Assembly: GCF_003148565.1 (NCBI RefSeq)
Contig: NZ_QGGL01000013.1
Span: 62,001 to 126,000, forward strand
Origin: Tumebacillus permanentifrigoris
Lineage (GTDB): Bacteria > Bacillota > Bacilli > Tumebacillales > Tumebacillaceae
DNA length: 64,000 nt
Reading direction: 5' to 3'
This document shows, piece by piece, positions 1 to 8,969 of this stretch. The position numbers and the translations under genes are program-made. Under the pieces are notes generated by a model, which saw only the letters and a program-made list of their open reading frames with translations, had not been told where the DNA came from and ran no database searches. Position 1 is the first letter of the stretch, and each line of letters starts with the position of its first letter.

Positions 1-933
1 CCCGACCGCTCCTACCTGAAACTTGCGATGAGTCTCATCAATACGTCGACCGGTCGCACACTCGCGCCGCATACGGTGCAAAACGCCCCGCTCGTTACGG
101 ATTGGTTGCAGCGGCTGGCGGCAGACGACGCTTTTTTCCGTGACGAACTGCGCACGGTCCTGCTCGGAGAAGTGATGGGCATCTCCTACGACCCGCCGCC
201 ACGCGCCGAGTTGCTCCAAGCGAAAACCGCCGGCATCCTCGGGTGCATCTGGCGGGAAAGCCTGCACCCCCACCTCGAAGCGGGGGAGGAAGCCGTGCCC
301 TATAACGCGCTGACTTCGCTGGACGTGAACGGTCGCCCGATAATTGAACTGTGGGTGCAGAAATTCGGTGCAATCCCTTGGTTGCGGCAGTTGTTTGCAG
401 TCAGCGTCCTGCCACTGGCACACTTCCTGTACGCGCACGGGATCGCTTTGGAGACGCACGCGCAGAATGCCGTCCTGCTCCATGAACAGGGCCGTCCGAC
501 GCGCATCGCTTTGAAGGACTTCCACGATGGGATTCGCTTCTGCCGATCATTCCTCACCCAGCCGGAGCTATGCCCACCGCTGCATCGCACGCCGGACGCG
601 CATGCGCGGGTCAATGCGAACTCATTTGTCGAGACGGATGAGCTGGGACTGGTGCGCGACTTCATGCATGATGCCTTTTTCTTCATTAACATCGGTGAGC
701 TGGCCCTGTTGATGGACGAATTCTACGGCGTGGAGGAGGCGGCGTTCTGGGCGCTGGTGCGCGACGTTTTGGAGCAGTACCAACAGCGCTTCCCCGAATT
801 GCGAGAGCGCTTCGAGCTGTTCGACCTGTTCGCGCCTACGATTGAAGTCGAGCAACTGACCAAGCGCCGGCTGTACCCAGACACCGAATTGCGGATGCAT
901 GCGGTGCCCAACCCGCTCAGACGGGGAGTGTGA
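1..933 (+). CDS. NIS siderophore synthetase, C-terminal part (IucA/IucC family)
   Basis: The reading frame is open from base 1, so this is the 3' part of a gene that begins outside the window. About 310 residues are present. Family hallmarks visible are YLKLAMSLINTSTGR at the start, the catalytic-core stretch ETHAQNAVLLHEQGRPTR followed by LKDFHDGIRF, and a FhuF-like C-terminal region. The family condenses a carboxylate such as citrate with an amine or alcohol using ATP, without a nonribosomal synthetase. The next two genes are SbnG- and SbnH-like, so the likely product is a staphyloferrin B-type citrate siderophore, and this enzyme would correspond to SbnC, SbnE or SbnF. Which of these it matches cannot be decided from the fragment. 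Confidence 0.92.
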   Translation, partial: PDRSYLKLAMSLINTSTGRTLAPHTVQNAPLVTDWLQRLAADDAFFRDELRTVLLGEVMGISYDPPPRAELLQAKTAGILGCIWRESLHPHLEAGEEAVPYNALTSLDVNGRPIIELWVQKFGAIPWLRQLFAVSVLPLAHFLYAHGIALETHAQNAVLLHEQGRPTRIALKDFHDGIRFCRSFLTQPELCPPLHRTPDAHARVNANSFVETDELGLVRDFMHDAFFFINIGELALLMDEFYGVEEAAFWALVRDVLEQYQQRFPELRERFELFDLFAPTIEVEQLTKRRLYPDTELRMHAVPNPLRRGV

Positions 934-937
934 CGAG

Positions 938-1726
938 ATGTTGCGCGAGAACGCCTTGAAAAAGCGATTGCAGCTCGGTGAGACTGTATTCGGCCTGTTC
1001 TGCTCGATCCCGCACCCGACGCTGGTGGAGATGATCGCGGCGGCTGCGTATGACTTCGTAATCATCGACACGGAGCACGTGCTGATCAACCCGGAGACCC
1101 TAGAACACATGCTGCGTGCCGCCGACGCGTCAGGCATCACGGCGCTGGTCCGTGTACCAGATGCCGCCCCGAACACCATTTTGCGAGTCCTCGACGCCGG
1201 CGCACATGGTGTGGTCATCCCGCATGTGCGGACGGGAGCGGAGGCGGAAGCAGCCGTGCGAGCGAGCCGATACCACCCACGAGGGATGCGCAGTTTAAAC
1301 GGCGGTCGCCCCGCCGATTTTGCAAAAGTAGACCTGCCCAGCTATCTCGACTATGCGAATGAGCAGATCATGGTCGTCCCGATGATCGAAAACCGCGAAG
1401 GCGTGGAGAACATCGCAGAGATCTCCGCTGTGCCCGGCATCGACATGATCCTCGAAGGGGCGGCCGACCTCTCCCAATCCTACGGCGTGCCGTGGCAAAC
1501 CCGCTCTGACATCGTACAAAACGCACTGGCACAAGTGGCAGAGATCACCCAAAAACGCGGTGTTCCGTACTGCGCGATCCCGCGAGCGGCAGAAGATCTG
1601 GTGACATGGCAGGGGCGAGGCGTGCGCGCATTCGTTTTGGGTGAGGAGCGCGGGACTGCGTTTCGCGCCCTGCGTGCCCACCTCCACACCTTCCGCACGC
1701 AAGTTGCACAGGAGGAGACGACGTGA
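938..1726 (+). CDS. sbnG: SbnG-like citrate synthase (HpcH/HpaI aldolase fold)
   Basis: This 262-residue protein is of the HpcH/HpaI aldolase/citrate lyase family, a TIM barrel with a divalent metal. Visible motifs are FVIIDTEH (residues about 40-47), RVPDAAPNTILRVLDAGAHG, and MIENREGV with DMILEGAADLS further on. In staphyloferrin B clusters the SbnG member condenses oxaloacetate and acetyl-CoA to citrate, so siderophore precursor is made independently of the TCA cycle. The ATG at 938 is preferred over an in-frame ATG at 899, because it follows a GGGGAG and starts 4 bases after the NIS synthetase stop. Its stop overlaps the next start by one base. Alone it could be another aldolase; the neighbours make the SbnG role likely. 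Confidence 0.85.
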   Translation: MLRENALKKRLQLGETVFGLFCSIPHPTLVEMIAAAAYDFVIIDTEHVLINPETLEHMLRAADASGITALVRVPDAAPNTILRVLDAGAHGVVIPHVRTGAEAEAAVRASRYHPRGMRSLNGGRPADFAKVDLPSYLDYANEQIMVVPMIENREGVENIAEISAVPGIDMILEGAADLSQSYGVPWQTRSDIVQNALAQVAEITQKRGVPYCAIPRAAEDLVTWQGRGVRAFVLGEERGTAFRALRAHLHTFRTQVAQEETT

Positions 1727-2928
1727 TGAAAAAAGTGACCGCCTACATCCGCTCACGAAAAGCGGCGGAACCAGAGCCTTTTTGTGCGCATCTCTATGAT
1801 TTGCAGAGCATCCAAGCCCATGTTGCCGATCGCGTGGCGACACTGCCAGCACCCTGCCGACTTTTTTACGCGATCAAAGCGAACTCGGACTTGCCGATTC
1901 TCCAAGCCCTGCTCCCGCACGTTCACGGTTTCGAAGTGGCATCGCTTGGCGAAGTCCGCAAAGTCCGCGCTGTCTCGCAGGAGGTGCCGATCTTGTTCGG
2001 CGGCCCAGGCAAGACGGATGAGGAGATCCACGGGGCGATCGAGCACCGCGTGACCCTGTTGCACGTCGAGAGTCTGCACGAACTGCGCCGCGCCGCCTAC
2101 ATCGCGGAACAACGCGGCGTCACCCTGCCGATCCTGTTGCGCGTCAACTTGCGAGGCCCGTTGCCCAGCGCCACGCTGGCGATGGCAGGTCGCCCGACGC
2201 AGTTCGGGATCGACGAGGCGAGAATTCCGGAAGCGATACAGCTTGCGCAGAGCTTGCCAGCGCTCGATCTGCAAGGCTTCCATCTGCATTCGTTGTCCAA
2301 CAACTTGGATGCCACCGCACATGTCGAACTGGTGGCCTATTACTGTCGACGGGTGCGGGAATGGGCGGAGGCATACGGCGTACACGTCCGCTATCTGAAC
2401 GCAGGGGGCGGCATCGGCGTGAACTATGCTGCGTTGGACGAGCAGTTTGACTGGGGCTCCTTCGTAGGCGCACTAGGCCCGATGCTGGAGCGTGAGGCGC
2501 TGCCCGACATGACCGTGTTCTTCGAGTGTGGTCGCTACCTGACCGCGCACGGCGGTTGGTATGCTGTCGAAGTGCTGGACATCAAGCAGAACCACGGCAA
2601 AACCTATGCGATCGTGCGCGGTGGCACGCATCAGTTCCGACTGCCCGTCTCTTGGCAGCATAGCCATCCGTTTCAGGTGCTGTCGATGGAGCGCTGGGAC
2701 TACCCGTTTGCGCGAACGGAGATCACCGACACTCCGATCACCGTGGTCGGGCAGCTCTGTACGCCCAAGGACGTGCTGGCCACAGACATCACCGTCCCGC
2801 GCTTGCGGATTGGCGACGTGATCGTGTTTCAATATACAGGTGCGTATGGCTGGGCGATCTCTCATCATGACTTCCTCAGTCACCCGCATGCCGACTTGGT
2901 GTACTTGGACGGCACGGAGGAGCTATAA
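1726..2928 (+). CDS. sbnH: SbnH-like PLP-dependent decarboxylase (fold type III)
   Basis: A 400-residue member of the alanine racemase-fold decarboxylases (DAP/ornithine decarboxylase group 2). The PLP lysine lies in FYAIKANSD (residues about 46-54), and the Gly-rich phosphate-binding stretch LNAGGGIGVNY is around residue 225. In staphyloferrin B synthesis SbnH decarboxylates a citryl-diaminopropionate intermediate to the ethylenediamine form. The start chosen is ATG 1726, 8 bases after GGAGGAG and overlapping the sbnG-like stop (TGATG); a GTG three bases upstream is possible. It is the last gene before a strong terminator. A lysine or diaminopimelate decarboxylase role is the alternative, less likely in this context. 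Confidence 0.87.
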   Translation: MKKVTAYIRSRKAAEPEPFCAHLYDLQSIQAHVADRVATLPAPCRLFYAIKANSDLPILQALLPHVHGFEVASLGEVRKVRAVSQEVPILFGGPGKTDEEIHGAIEHRVTLLHVESLHELRRAAYIAEQRGVTLPILLRVNLRGPLPSATLAMAGRPTQFGIDEARIPEAIQLAQSLPALDLQGFHLHSLSNNLDATAHVELVAYYCRRVREWAEAYGVHVRYLNAGGGIGVNYAALDEQFDWGSFVGALGPMLEREALPDMTVFFECGRYLTAHGGWYAVEVLDIKQNHGKTYAIVRGGTHQFRLPVSWQHSHPFQVLSMERWDYPFARTEITDTPITVVGQLCTPKDVLATDITVPRLRIGDVIVFQYTGAYGWAISHHDFLSHPHADLVYLDGTEEL

Positions 2929-2929
2929 A

Positions 2930-2962
2930 AAAAAACCATCGGCACACGACCGATGGTTTTTT
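2930..2962. terminator. Bidirectional rho-independent terminator
   Basis: An 11-bp perfect stem (2932-2942 with 2950-2960) has a 7-base loop, an A-run on the left and a T-run on the right. It separates the siderophore biosynthesis genes from the convergent transporter operon and can serve both. Confidence 0.9.
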
Positions 2963-2985
2963 CCTCGCGTCTTCTCGTCCTCTCC

Positions 2986-3801
2986 TCAAACCAAGACCTT
3001 CTCCACAACTCGAACTTTCCGGCTGTAGGGCACGCACAAAGGTGTGCCGTAGAGCGGGTCACGAATGATCTGCGACTCCAAGTTGAACACCTCGCGGACC
3101 AGCTCCGTTGTGATGATCTCCTCTGGCGGGCCTTCTGCATAGACGCTCCCGTCTTTTACCGCGACGATATTTTGCGCGTACCGACAGGCCAGATTCAGAT
3201 CGTGCAAGACCATGACAATCGTGCGGCCCTCGCGTTCGTTGAGATCGTGCAGGATGTCGAGGACTTCAATTTGGTGCGTGAGGTCCAAGTAGGTCGTCGG
3301 CTCGTCGAGCAACAGAATGTCCGTGCGCTGAGCGAGCGCCATCGCAATCCAAGCCCGCTGCCGTTGACCGCCAGACAGGGAATCGACCGACAGATGAGCC
3401 AACTCCGTGATCTGCGTGGCATCCATCGCCTCGTTCACGATCTGTTCATCCTCTGCCGACCACTGTTGCAACCAATTTTGGTACGGGTAGCGACCTTGCT
3501 TGACCAATTGGAGGACGGTCAAGCCTTCAGGTGCGACGGGGCCCTGTGGCAAGATCGCGAGGTGTTTGGCGACCTGCTTGGTCGAAACGCTCTGGATCGA
3601 AGCACCATCGAGCAACACCTGCCCGGACTTGGGCGGAAGCAAGCGCGCCATCGATCGGAGCAAGGTCGACTTTCCACATCCGTTGCTGCCGATCAGCACT
3701 GTGATGCGACCACTGGGGATCGAGAGGTTCAAGGAGTCGAGGATCAATTTCGTTCCGTAGGCAAGCGACAGGTCTTGTGTTTCTAACTGGCTCATCGTCA
3801 T
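2986..3801 (-). CDS. Iron-siderophore ABC transporter ATP-binding protein (FecE/FepC type)
   Basis: This is the cytoplasmic ATPase of an iron-complex importer, about 271 residues. Walker [10 protein letters not shown] lies near residues 38-46, the signature is LSGGQRQR, Walker B is ILLLDEPT, and an H-loop histidine follows in MVLHDLN. It is the third gene of a permease-permease-ATPase operon on the minus strand, 12 bases after the preceding stop. Start choice: the ATG ending at 3801 sits 5 bases after GAAGGGAG. An ATG two codons later and a GTG two codons earlier (3807) are also possible. By context it powers uptake of the ferric siderophore made by the convergent genes. Confidence 0.95.
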   Translation of the reverse strand: MTMSQLETQDLSLAYGTKLILDSLNLSIPSGRITVLIGSNGCGKSTLLRSMARLLPPKSGQVLLDGASIQSVSTKQVAKHLAILPQGPVAPEGLTVLQLVKQGRYPYQNWLQQWSAEDEQIVNEAMDATQITELAHLSVDSLSGGQRQRAWIAMALAQRTDILLLDEPTTYLDLTHQIEVLDILHDLNEREGRTIVMVLHDLNLACRYAQNIVAVKDGSVYAEGPPEEIITTELVREVFNLESQIIRDPLYGTPLCVPYSRKVRVVEKVLV

Positions 3802-3813
3802 CAGCACTCCCTT

Positions 3814-4854
3814 CTAGCGATTGCGGTTCGTGTACAGCAGATAGATGAAAAAAGGCGCGCCGACTGCCGCTGTGAAGATGCCCACCGGCAGATCGAGCGG
3901 GGCGAAGGCCGTCCGCGCCACCCAGTCTGCCAATAGGACGATCAACGCGCCGACCAGCCCGGAGACAGGGAGCAAGATCCCCATCGACGGCCCGACGAGC
4001 TTGCGTCCGATATGCGGCGCCAAGAGGCCGACAAATCCGATCGCACCTCCTGCCGCTACAGCAGCCCCAGCGAGGGAGACGGAGATCAGCAACAGCAGCA
4101 CGCGGTGTTTTTGCACAGGATGTCCGATGCCCGTCGCCACTTCATCGCCCAACTGCTGGGCATTGAGCGAGCGACCGAATATCATCGCCAGCGGGAGGAA
4201 GATCACCAGCCAAGGCAACAGGTACAGAACCACTTTCCAGTTCGTCCCGTAAACCGAGCCTGCCATCCACGTGACCGCTCGTGCGGTCAGGTAGATCGGC
4301 GACATCACCGTCATCAGCGTCGTCAAGGAATTGGTTGCTGCGTTGAGGCCGACTCCGATCAAGACCAACCGCAACGGCGTGATGCCGTTTTTCCATGAGA
4401 GCAGATAGAGGAGGGCGGTGACCAAGACCGCACCGAGCAGGGCGGCGATGGGGAGGAGTTGGATGCTCACCCCTTCTAATTTGGTCAAAAACAACACGGC
4501 GGCCACCGACGCCCCACCTGTGATGCCGATCACATCCGGGGAGGCGAGGGGGTTGCGCACGATCCCTTGCAAGATCGCGCCCGACATCGCCAGCGAGACG
4601 CCGATCATCACCGCGATCACAGTCCGAGGCAAGCGCAAGGAATGCACGATCAGGGTATCCTGCGCAGTTCCAGCACCGAAGAGAACGTTGAGGACGCGCA
4701 GCGGCGAGATGCTGACTTGGCCTGTACCTGTCGACAGGACGAACACGGCGAACGTGGCGAGGAGCAGCCCGATCAGAATCGACAGCGACTGGCGATGGAG
4801 CAGCAGGGAGAACCGCAGACGGGCATTGCGCACGTGAAAATAGGGTCGCTTCAT
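3814..4854 (-). CDS. Iron-siderophore ABC transporter permease (FecD type)
   Basis: A 346-residue polytopic membrane protein of the FecCD family, with many hydrophobic segments and the typical GLLAPHIGRKLVG stretch that contacts the ATPase, plus RLPRTV near the N-terminus. The start is the ATG ending at 4854, which overlaps the stop of the other permease (ATGA). The open frame extends another 128 codons upstream, but that part is arginine-rich, lies inside the neighbouring permease gene and is not protein-like. It forms a heterodimeric channel with the product of 4851-5861. Confidence 0.95.
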   Translation of the reverse strand: MKRPYFHVRNARLRFSLLLHRQSLSILIGLLLATFAVFVLSTGTGQVSISPLRVLNVLFGAGTAQDTLIVHSLRLPRTVIAVMIGVSLAMSGAILQGIVRNPLASPDVIGITGGASVAAVLFLTKLEGVSIQLLPIAALLGAVLVTALLYLLSWKNGITPLRLVLIGVGLNAATNSLTTLMTVMSPIYLTARAVTWMAGSVYGTNWKVVLYLLPWLVIFLPLAMIFGRSLNAQQLGDEVATGIGHPVQKHRVLLLLISVSLAGAAVAAGGAIGFVGLLAPHIGRKLVGPSMGILLPVSGLVGALIVLLADWVARTAFAPLDLPVGIFTAAVGAPFFIYLLYTNRNR

Positions 4855-5861
4855 GAACGCGTCACTCCTTTGCGTGCGACATAGACGAAAAAGGGAACGC
4901 CGAGCAGAGCGGTCATCACGCCCAGCGGCACTTCCTTGGGCATCGCGACGAACCGAGCGGCGATATCGGCGGTCAGCACGAACAACGCGCCGAGCAACAT
5001 GGCATAGAGCATCACCCAACGGAGGTTCAACCCGACCAACGCACGGGCAAAGTGTGGGATGACCAGCCCGATAAAACCAACCGGACCTGCCACCGCCACC
5101 GAACCGCCTGCCAACAGGACGACACAGAGCGCGGAGAGCAACTTGATCAACCACGTTTTCTGCCCGAGACCTTTTGCGATGTCGTCGCCGGAACTCAGGA
5201 TGTTCAATTGCCCAGTGAGCAGGATCGATCCAATCCATCCGACCGCTAGATAGGGCAGCACCGAGGTCAGCAACTCAAGTTTGCGCCCTGAAACCGAGCC
5301 GGCGATCCAGAACAGCACATCCTCCATCGCGCGTTCGTTGACGATCAACAGGCCGTGCATCCAAGAGGAAAACAGCGCCGCCATCGCCGCTCCAGCAATC
5401 GTCAGTTTCATCGGGGTCAGGCCGTCGCGCCCCAGCGAGCCGAGGGTATAGACGATGCCGCCACTGACAGCTGCGCCTAGAAACGCCACCCATGCGATCT
5501 CCGTGAGCGAGGTCATCGAGAACAGCGTGATCGCGACGACTACGAAAAACGAAGCGCCCGCATTGACCCCGAACACCCCCGGGTCAGCGAGCGGGTTGCG
5601 CATCAGCACCTGCATCAACACGCCGGATACGCCGAGGCTCGCCCCGATCGCGGTGGCGATCAGCGCACGCGGTACGCGAATTTGTTGGATGACGAGCTGT
5701 TCTTGGGTTCCTGTAAAGTGTGTATAGGTCTGGAGAAGCCCTTGCCACGAAGTGTCCACGACCCCCCACAGGATGCTGGCGAACATACCGGCGATCACCA
5801 ACAGCAAGAGCAGCAGCAGACCTCCAAGTTTCGATTGGTTTTTTTGTAAAAGCACAGTCAT
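4851..5861 (-). CDS. Iron-siderophore ABC transporter permease (FecC type)
   Basis: A 336-residue FecCD family permease with an N-terminal hydrophobic helix rich in leucine (residues about 13-30), the motif RVPRALIATAIGASLGVSG and the coupling-helix region GFIGLVIPHFARALVG. The start ATG ending at 5861 follows AAAGGTG. It is the first gene of the minus-strand operon and faces the substrate-binding protein gene across a shared control region with a Fur box, so both halves of the importer should be repressed by iron. Confidence 0.95.
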   Translation of the reverse strand: MTVLLQKNQSKLGGLLLLLLLVIAGMFASILWGVVDTSWQGLLQTYTHFTGTQEQLVIQQIRVPRALIATAIGASLGVSGVLMQVLMRNPLADPGVFGVNAGASFFVVVAITLFSMTSLTEIAWVAFLGAAVSGGIVYTLGSLGRDGLTPMKLTIAGAAMAALFSSWMHGLLIVNERAMEDVLFWIAGSVSGRKLELLTSVLPYLAVGWIGSILLTGQLNILSSGDDIAKGLGQKTWLIKLLSALCVVLLAGGSVAVAGPVGFIGLVIPHFARALVGLNLRWVMLYAMLLGALFVLTADIAARFVAMPKEVPLGVMTALLGVPFFVYVARKGVTRS

Positions 5862-5909
5862 GGCACACCTTTCTTCCCTCGTTCAGGTCATCTACAGAAT
5901 CTTTTGTGC

Positions 5910-5939
5910 TTGACAGAACACAAGGGCAAGCGCTAATAT
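5910..5939 (+). promoter_or_regulatory. Predicted sigma-A promoter of the siderophore-binding protein gene
   Basis: A consensus -35 TTGACA (5910-5915) and -10 TAATAT (5934-5939) are separated by 18 bases. The Fur box begins 12 bases downstream, around the expected transcription start, a classic repressing position. Confidence 0.6.
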
Positions 5940-5951
5940 TCGATATGGGAA

Positions 5952-5966
5952 TGATAATCATTATCA
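5952..5966. promoter_or_regulatory. Fur box (7-1-7 inverted repeat)
   Basis: TGATAATCATTATCA is an exact 7-1-7 palindrome of the Bacillus Fur box. It lies between the divergent permease operon and the substrate-binding protein gene, so iron-loaded Fur should control both directions. Confidence 0.95.
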
Positions 5967-5990
5967 GTGATTGAGAGGAGATTGTCTAGT

Positions 5991-6977
5991 ATGTTGATCC
6001 ATACTGTTCGTAAAGGAAAGCACAGAAGCTTTCTAATTCTTACTCTACTTCTGTCGTTCTGCCTCCTGCTCGTGGGTTGTGGAACGGATACATCTGCAGC
6101 AAAAGACACCGCAACTGCGCAATCCAAGCCCGAACAAGTCCGCACCGTCAAGCATGCGATGGGCGAAACGGAGATCAAGGGCACTCCGAAAAAAGTCGTC
6201 ATCCTGACCAACGAAGGAACGGAAGCCCTGCTCGCGATGGGGGTCAAACCGGTGGGCGCCGTGAAGTCTTGGACGGGCGACCCGTGGTATCCGCACATCA
6301 AGTCGCAGATGGACGGAGTCACCGTCGTCGGGGATGAAGGCCAGCCGAATCTGGAGCTGATCACTTCGCTACAACCCGATCTGATCATCGGGAACAAGCT
6401 GCGCCAGGAAAAAGTCTACGAGCAATTGAAGGCGATCGCGCCGACCGTGTTCTCCGAGACGTTGCGCGGCGATTGGAAAAGCAACTTTAAACTCTATGCA
6501 GAAGCTTTGAACAAAACGTCAGAGGGCGACAAGGTGCTGACCGCTTGGGATCAAAAAGTGGCCGATTTCAAGAAAAGTGTCGGGGACAAAGTCAACACCC
6601 AAGTTTCGATGGTTCGCTTCATGCCGGGCAAGACCCGCATCTACTACAACGACACCTTCTCCGGCATCATCTTCAAAGAACTGGGCGTCAAGCGCCCGGC
6701 GACCCAAGACAAACCGGAGTTCTCGGCTGACATCACCAAGGAGCGCATCCCGGAGATGGATGGCGATGTGTTGTTCTACTTCACCTACGAAACGGGCAAT
6801 GGGCAAGCGTCCAAACTGGAGCAAGAATACCTGAGCGACCCGTTGTTCCAAAACCTCAAAGTCGTCAAAGCCAACAAAGCTCTCAAAGTCAACGACGCAA
6901 TCTGGAATACAGCAGGGGGTGTCTTGGCGGCGAACCTCATGGTCGATGACCTGTCGAAGCACCTGAAAAACCTCTAG
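5991..6977 (+). CDS. Ferric-siderophore substrate-binding lipoprotein
   Basis: A 328-residue class III substrate-binding protein (FepB/FhuD-like). The signal sequence ends in the lipobox LVGC, with Cys30 as the expected lipidation site, followed by a Ser/Thr/Ala-rich linker. The fold is recognisable from the first-lobe pattern KKVVILTNEGTEALLAMGVKPVG and LELITSLQPDLIIG. The start at ATG 5991 has GAGAGGAG 10 bases upstream; a GTG at 5967 would extend it into the Fur box. Anchored outside the membrane, it delivers the ferric siderophore to the permease pair encoded divergently. Confidence 0.95.
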   Translation: MLIHTVRKGKHRSFLILTLLLSFCLLLVGCGTDTSAAKDTATAQSKPEQVRTVKHAMGETEIKGTPKKVVILTNEGTEALLAMGVKPVGAVKSWTGDPWYPHIKSQMDGVTVVGDEGQPNLELITSLQPDLIIGNKLRQEKVYEQLKAIAPTVFSETLRGDWKSNFKLYAEALNKTSEGDKVLTAWDQKVADFKKSVGDKVNTQVSMVRFMPGKTRIYYNDTFSGIIFKELGVKRPATQDKPEFSADITKERIPEMDGDVLFYFTYETGNGQASKLEQEYLSDPLFQNLKVVKANKALKVNDAIWNTAGGVLAANLMVDDLSKHLKNL

Positions 6978-6992
6978 ACCCAGGGAGCACGC

Positions 6993-7036
6993 AAAAAAAA
7001 GCGCGAAGCCAGCACTTGCTGGCTTCGCGCTTTTTT
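6993..7036. terminator. Bidirectional terminator
   Basis: A long GC-rich stem (agcgcgaagccagc paired with gctggcttcgcgct, loop acttg region) is flanked by A8 and T6. It lies between the convergent binding-protein and diguanylate cyclase genes. Confidence 0.9.
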
Positions 7037-7046
7037 ACAGGTTCGA

Positions 7047-8171
7047 TCAAGTTGTAACGGTGCTTTTCTCCATCTCCTGCGAGTACCGCACCGTGCGGTT
7101 TTTGCCGGTGCGCTTGGCGACGTACATCGCTTGGTCGGCGCGGTCGATGAGTTGCTGGTGGTTGCTGCAATTCAAGGGGAAGGAAGCTACGCCCACGCTG
7201 ACGGAGACGTTCAACAACTCGCTCGTCGGGACTGGCACCCGCAGGCGTTCGACCTCGCGACGGAATTGCTCCGCGACTTGGTATCCGCTCTCCATCTCAG
7301 TCTCCGGTATGATCAACGCCAATTCCTCACCGCCGATGCGGCAGGGGATGTGGTAGGTGCCCTTGCACAACTCATTCAGACGCTGGGAGATCGTGCGCAG
7401 CACTTCATCGCCGACCGAATGCCCATACGTATCATTGACTTGCTTGAAGTTGTCGATATCGATGATCACCAGAGTCAGCGGTTTGCCGTGCTGCTTGGCG
7501 ATCTCCGCCTCGATGACGATCCGGCTGTGAAAGTAATTGTGGTTGTGCAGGTTGGTCAATTGATCAAGCACCGCTTTTTGGTGCAAATCATTCGTGTACT
7601 CGGCCACTTGGCGATTGATCGACTCCATCTCACGTTTGAGGTTATCCTTCTCCTCGGAGGCCAGACGTTCGCGCTCAGCGACGAGTTGGCGCTGGTGCTC
7701 GACATACGAGAACATCGGAAATACGATGGAGATCCCGAAAAACACCACGCATCGAAATCCTAACTCGCGCCACTCCAATGTGCCGGATGCGAGGATGAGT
7801 GTGCACAGGTACAGGGCATTGACGGCAAGCGTGAACGTGACGCTGATCCACTTGTTCCAGCGCTGGGTGAAGGCCGCCATCGCCATCGTGAGGTAATAAT
7901 AGTAGTACAAATCGCTAGAAAATCCACCATCGGCGGAGATCATCACCGAGACGACGAGCGGATCGAGCAGGATGGTCGCATACCAGATGCGCCATCTTTT
8001 GCCCCAGCGGTTGTACCCCACGGCTATCGCGAGCGACGTTGCCGCGTAATAGAGGAACGCCCATTGCATGAACGGGTTCTGAATAAACAGCAACAACAGC
8101 AACGCGAAAAAACACCGTGACGTGACCAAAAAAGCTTCATAATTGGTCAGGAATCGAAGGATGGGCAACAT
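7047..8171 (-). CDS. Membrane diguanylate cyclase (GGDEF domain, GGEEL variant)
   Basis: A 374-residue protein. About five to six hydrophobic segments fill residues 1-180, a short charged helical stretch follows, and a GGDEF domain occupies about residues 205-365. It shows DQLTNLHNHNYF, DIDNFKQVNDTYGHSVGDE and the active-site signature as RIGGEELALI. The fifth position is Leu instead of Phe, a tolerated variation in the family, so c-di-GMP synthesis is likely but not certain. No RxxD inhibitory site was seen at the usual spacing. The start chosen is the ATG ending at 8171, with AAAGGAG 11 bases upstream; in-frame upstream codons lack a ribosome site. Confidence 0.88.
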   Translation of the reverse strand: MLPILRFLTNYEAFLVTSRCFFALLLLLFIQNPFMQWAFLYYAATSLAIAVGYNRWGKRWRIWYATILLDPLVVSVMISADGGFSSDLYYYYYLTMAMAAFTQRWNKWISVTFTLAVNALYLCTLILASGTLEWRELGFRCVVFFGISIVFPMFSYVEHQRQLVAERERLASEEKDNLKREMESINRQVAEYTNDLHQKAVLDQLTNLHNHNYFHSRIVIEAEIAKQHGKPLTLVIIDIDNFKQVNDTYGHSVGDEVLRTISQRLNELCKGTYHIPCRIGGEELALIIPETEMESGYQVAEQFRREVERLRVPVPTSELLNVSVSVGVASFPLNCSNHQQLIDRADQAMYVAKRTGKNRTVRYSQEMEKSTVTT

Positions 8172-8324
8172 AGCGGGAACGACTCCTTTCCATAACGTCA
8201 AGAGGCTGGTTGTCTGGTGTGTATTTGCAAATTTCATCACAAACAGGGATAGTAGTAGTGTAGCATACGCTTCTAATATATGACAGTAGTCCTAGAGGAG
8301 ATTTTTTCAACAAATCCATCACTT

Positions 8325-8969
8325 ATGAAGAATTTAAACGAGAATTCAAGCGCTCAAGGCATCTTTTTATCGGGCGGAGCTTCCACGCGCATGGGTGTGC
8401 CCAAGCAGTGGCTACCCTTCGCGAACACTCCTTTGTTTTTGTACACCTATGATCGACTGAGGACGGTATGTCAGGATGTAGTGATCGTGACGAACGATCA
8501 TGCGGAGCAGTTGCGCTACCGGGACCTTGGACTTAGGACCACTGCGGATCTCTACCCCCACCAAGGCCCGCTCGCCGGGCTCCATGCTGGGTTGCAAGGA
8601 CTGGAACCGGACGCTGCGGCCGTGCTGCTCGGCTGCGACCTTCCGTTTCTGCGCGCAGATGTGTTGCGAGATCTGCTGGACGCGCTAGAGGAGAACCCGG
8701 AGCTCGATGCTGTGGTACCCTGTGATGGGGAGCATGTCTACCCTGTCTGCGCGGTGTATCGAGCGCGGGTGCGGGAGGTGGCCGAGGTTTGTTTGGCGCG
8801 TGGGGACAATGCGATGCGTCGCTTTTTGCAGAAATTGCGTGTACACAACATCCCGACGGAGCGGTGGTCTGCACTGACCCCCGATCCGTTTTTCAACATG
8901 AACACGCCTGAGGAGTACCGAATCGCGTGTACCTTATGGAAGAGAGAGGGTTTACCACATCATGACTGA
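8325..8969 (+). CDS. mobA: Molybdenum cofactor guanylyltransferase
   Basis: MobA transfers GMP from GTP to molybdopterin, giving the bis-MGD form used by DMSO-reductase family enzymes. The nucleotide-binding signature GIFLSGGASTRMGVPKQ lies near the N-terminus, LGCDLPF marks the metal-binding aspartate, and FFNMNTPEEY near the C-terminus is typical. With ATG 8325 the protein has 214 residues, the family's usual size. The start is not secure: a GAGGAG (8295-8300) lies 24 bases upstream, and an in-frame ATG at 8280 has no ribosome site. It is the first gene of a molybdenum cofactor operon, and its 3' end overlaps the next gene by 8 bases. Confidence 0.9.
   Translation: MKNLNENSSAQGIFLSGGASTRMGVPKQWLPFANTPLFLYTYDRLRTVCQDVVIVTNDHAEQLRYRDLGLRTTADLYPHQGPLAGLHAGLQGLEPDAAAVLLGCDLPFLRADVLRDLLDALEENPELDAVVPCDGEHVYPVCAVYRARVREVAEVCLARGDNAMRRFLQKLRVHNIPTERWSALTPDPFFNMNTPEEYRIACTLWKREGLPHHD

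Noticed and set aside
4855-5238. 128-codon upstream extension of the FecD-type permease
   Set aside because: It lies inside the other permease gene in a different frame, is Arg-rich, and a well-placed ATG overlaps the upstream stop codon.
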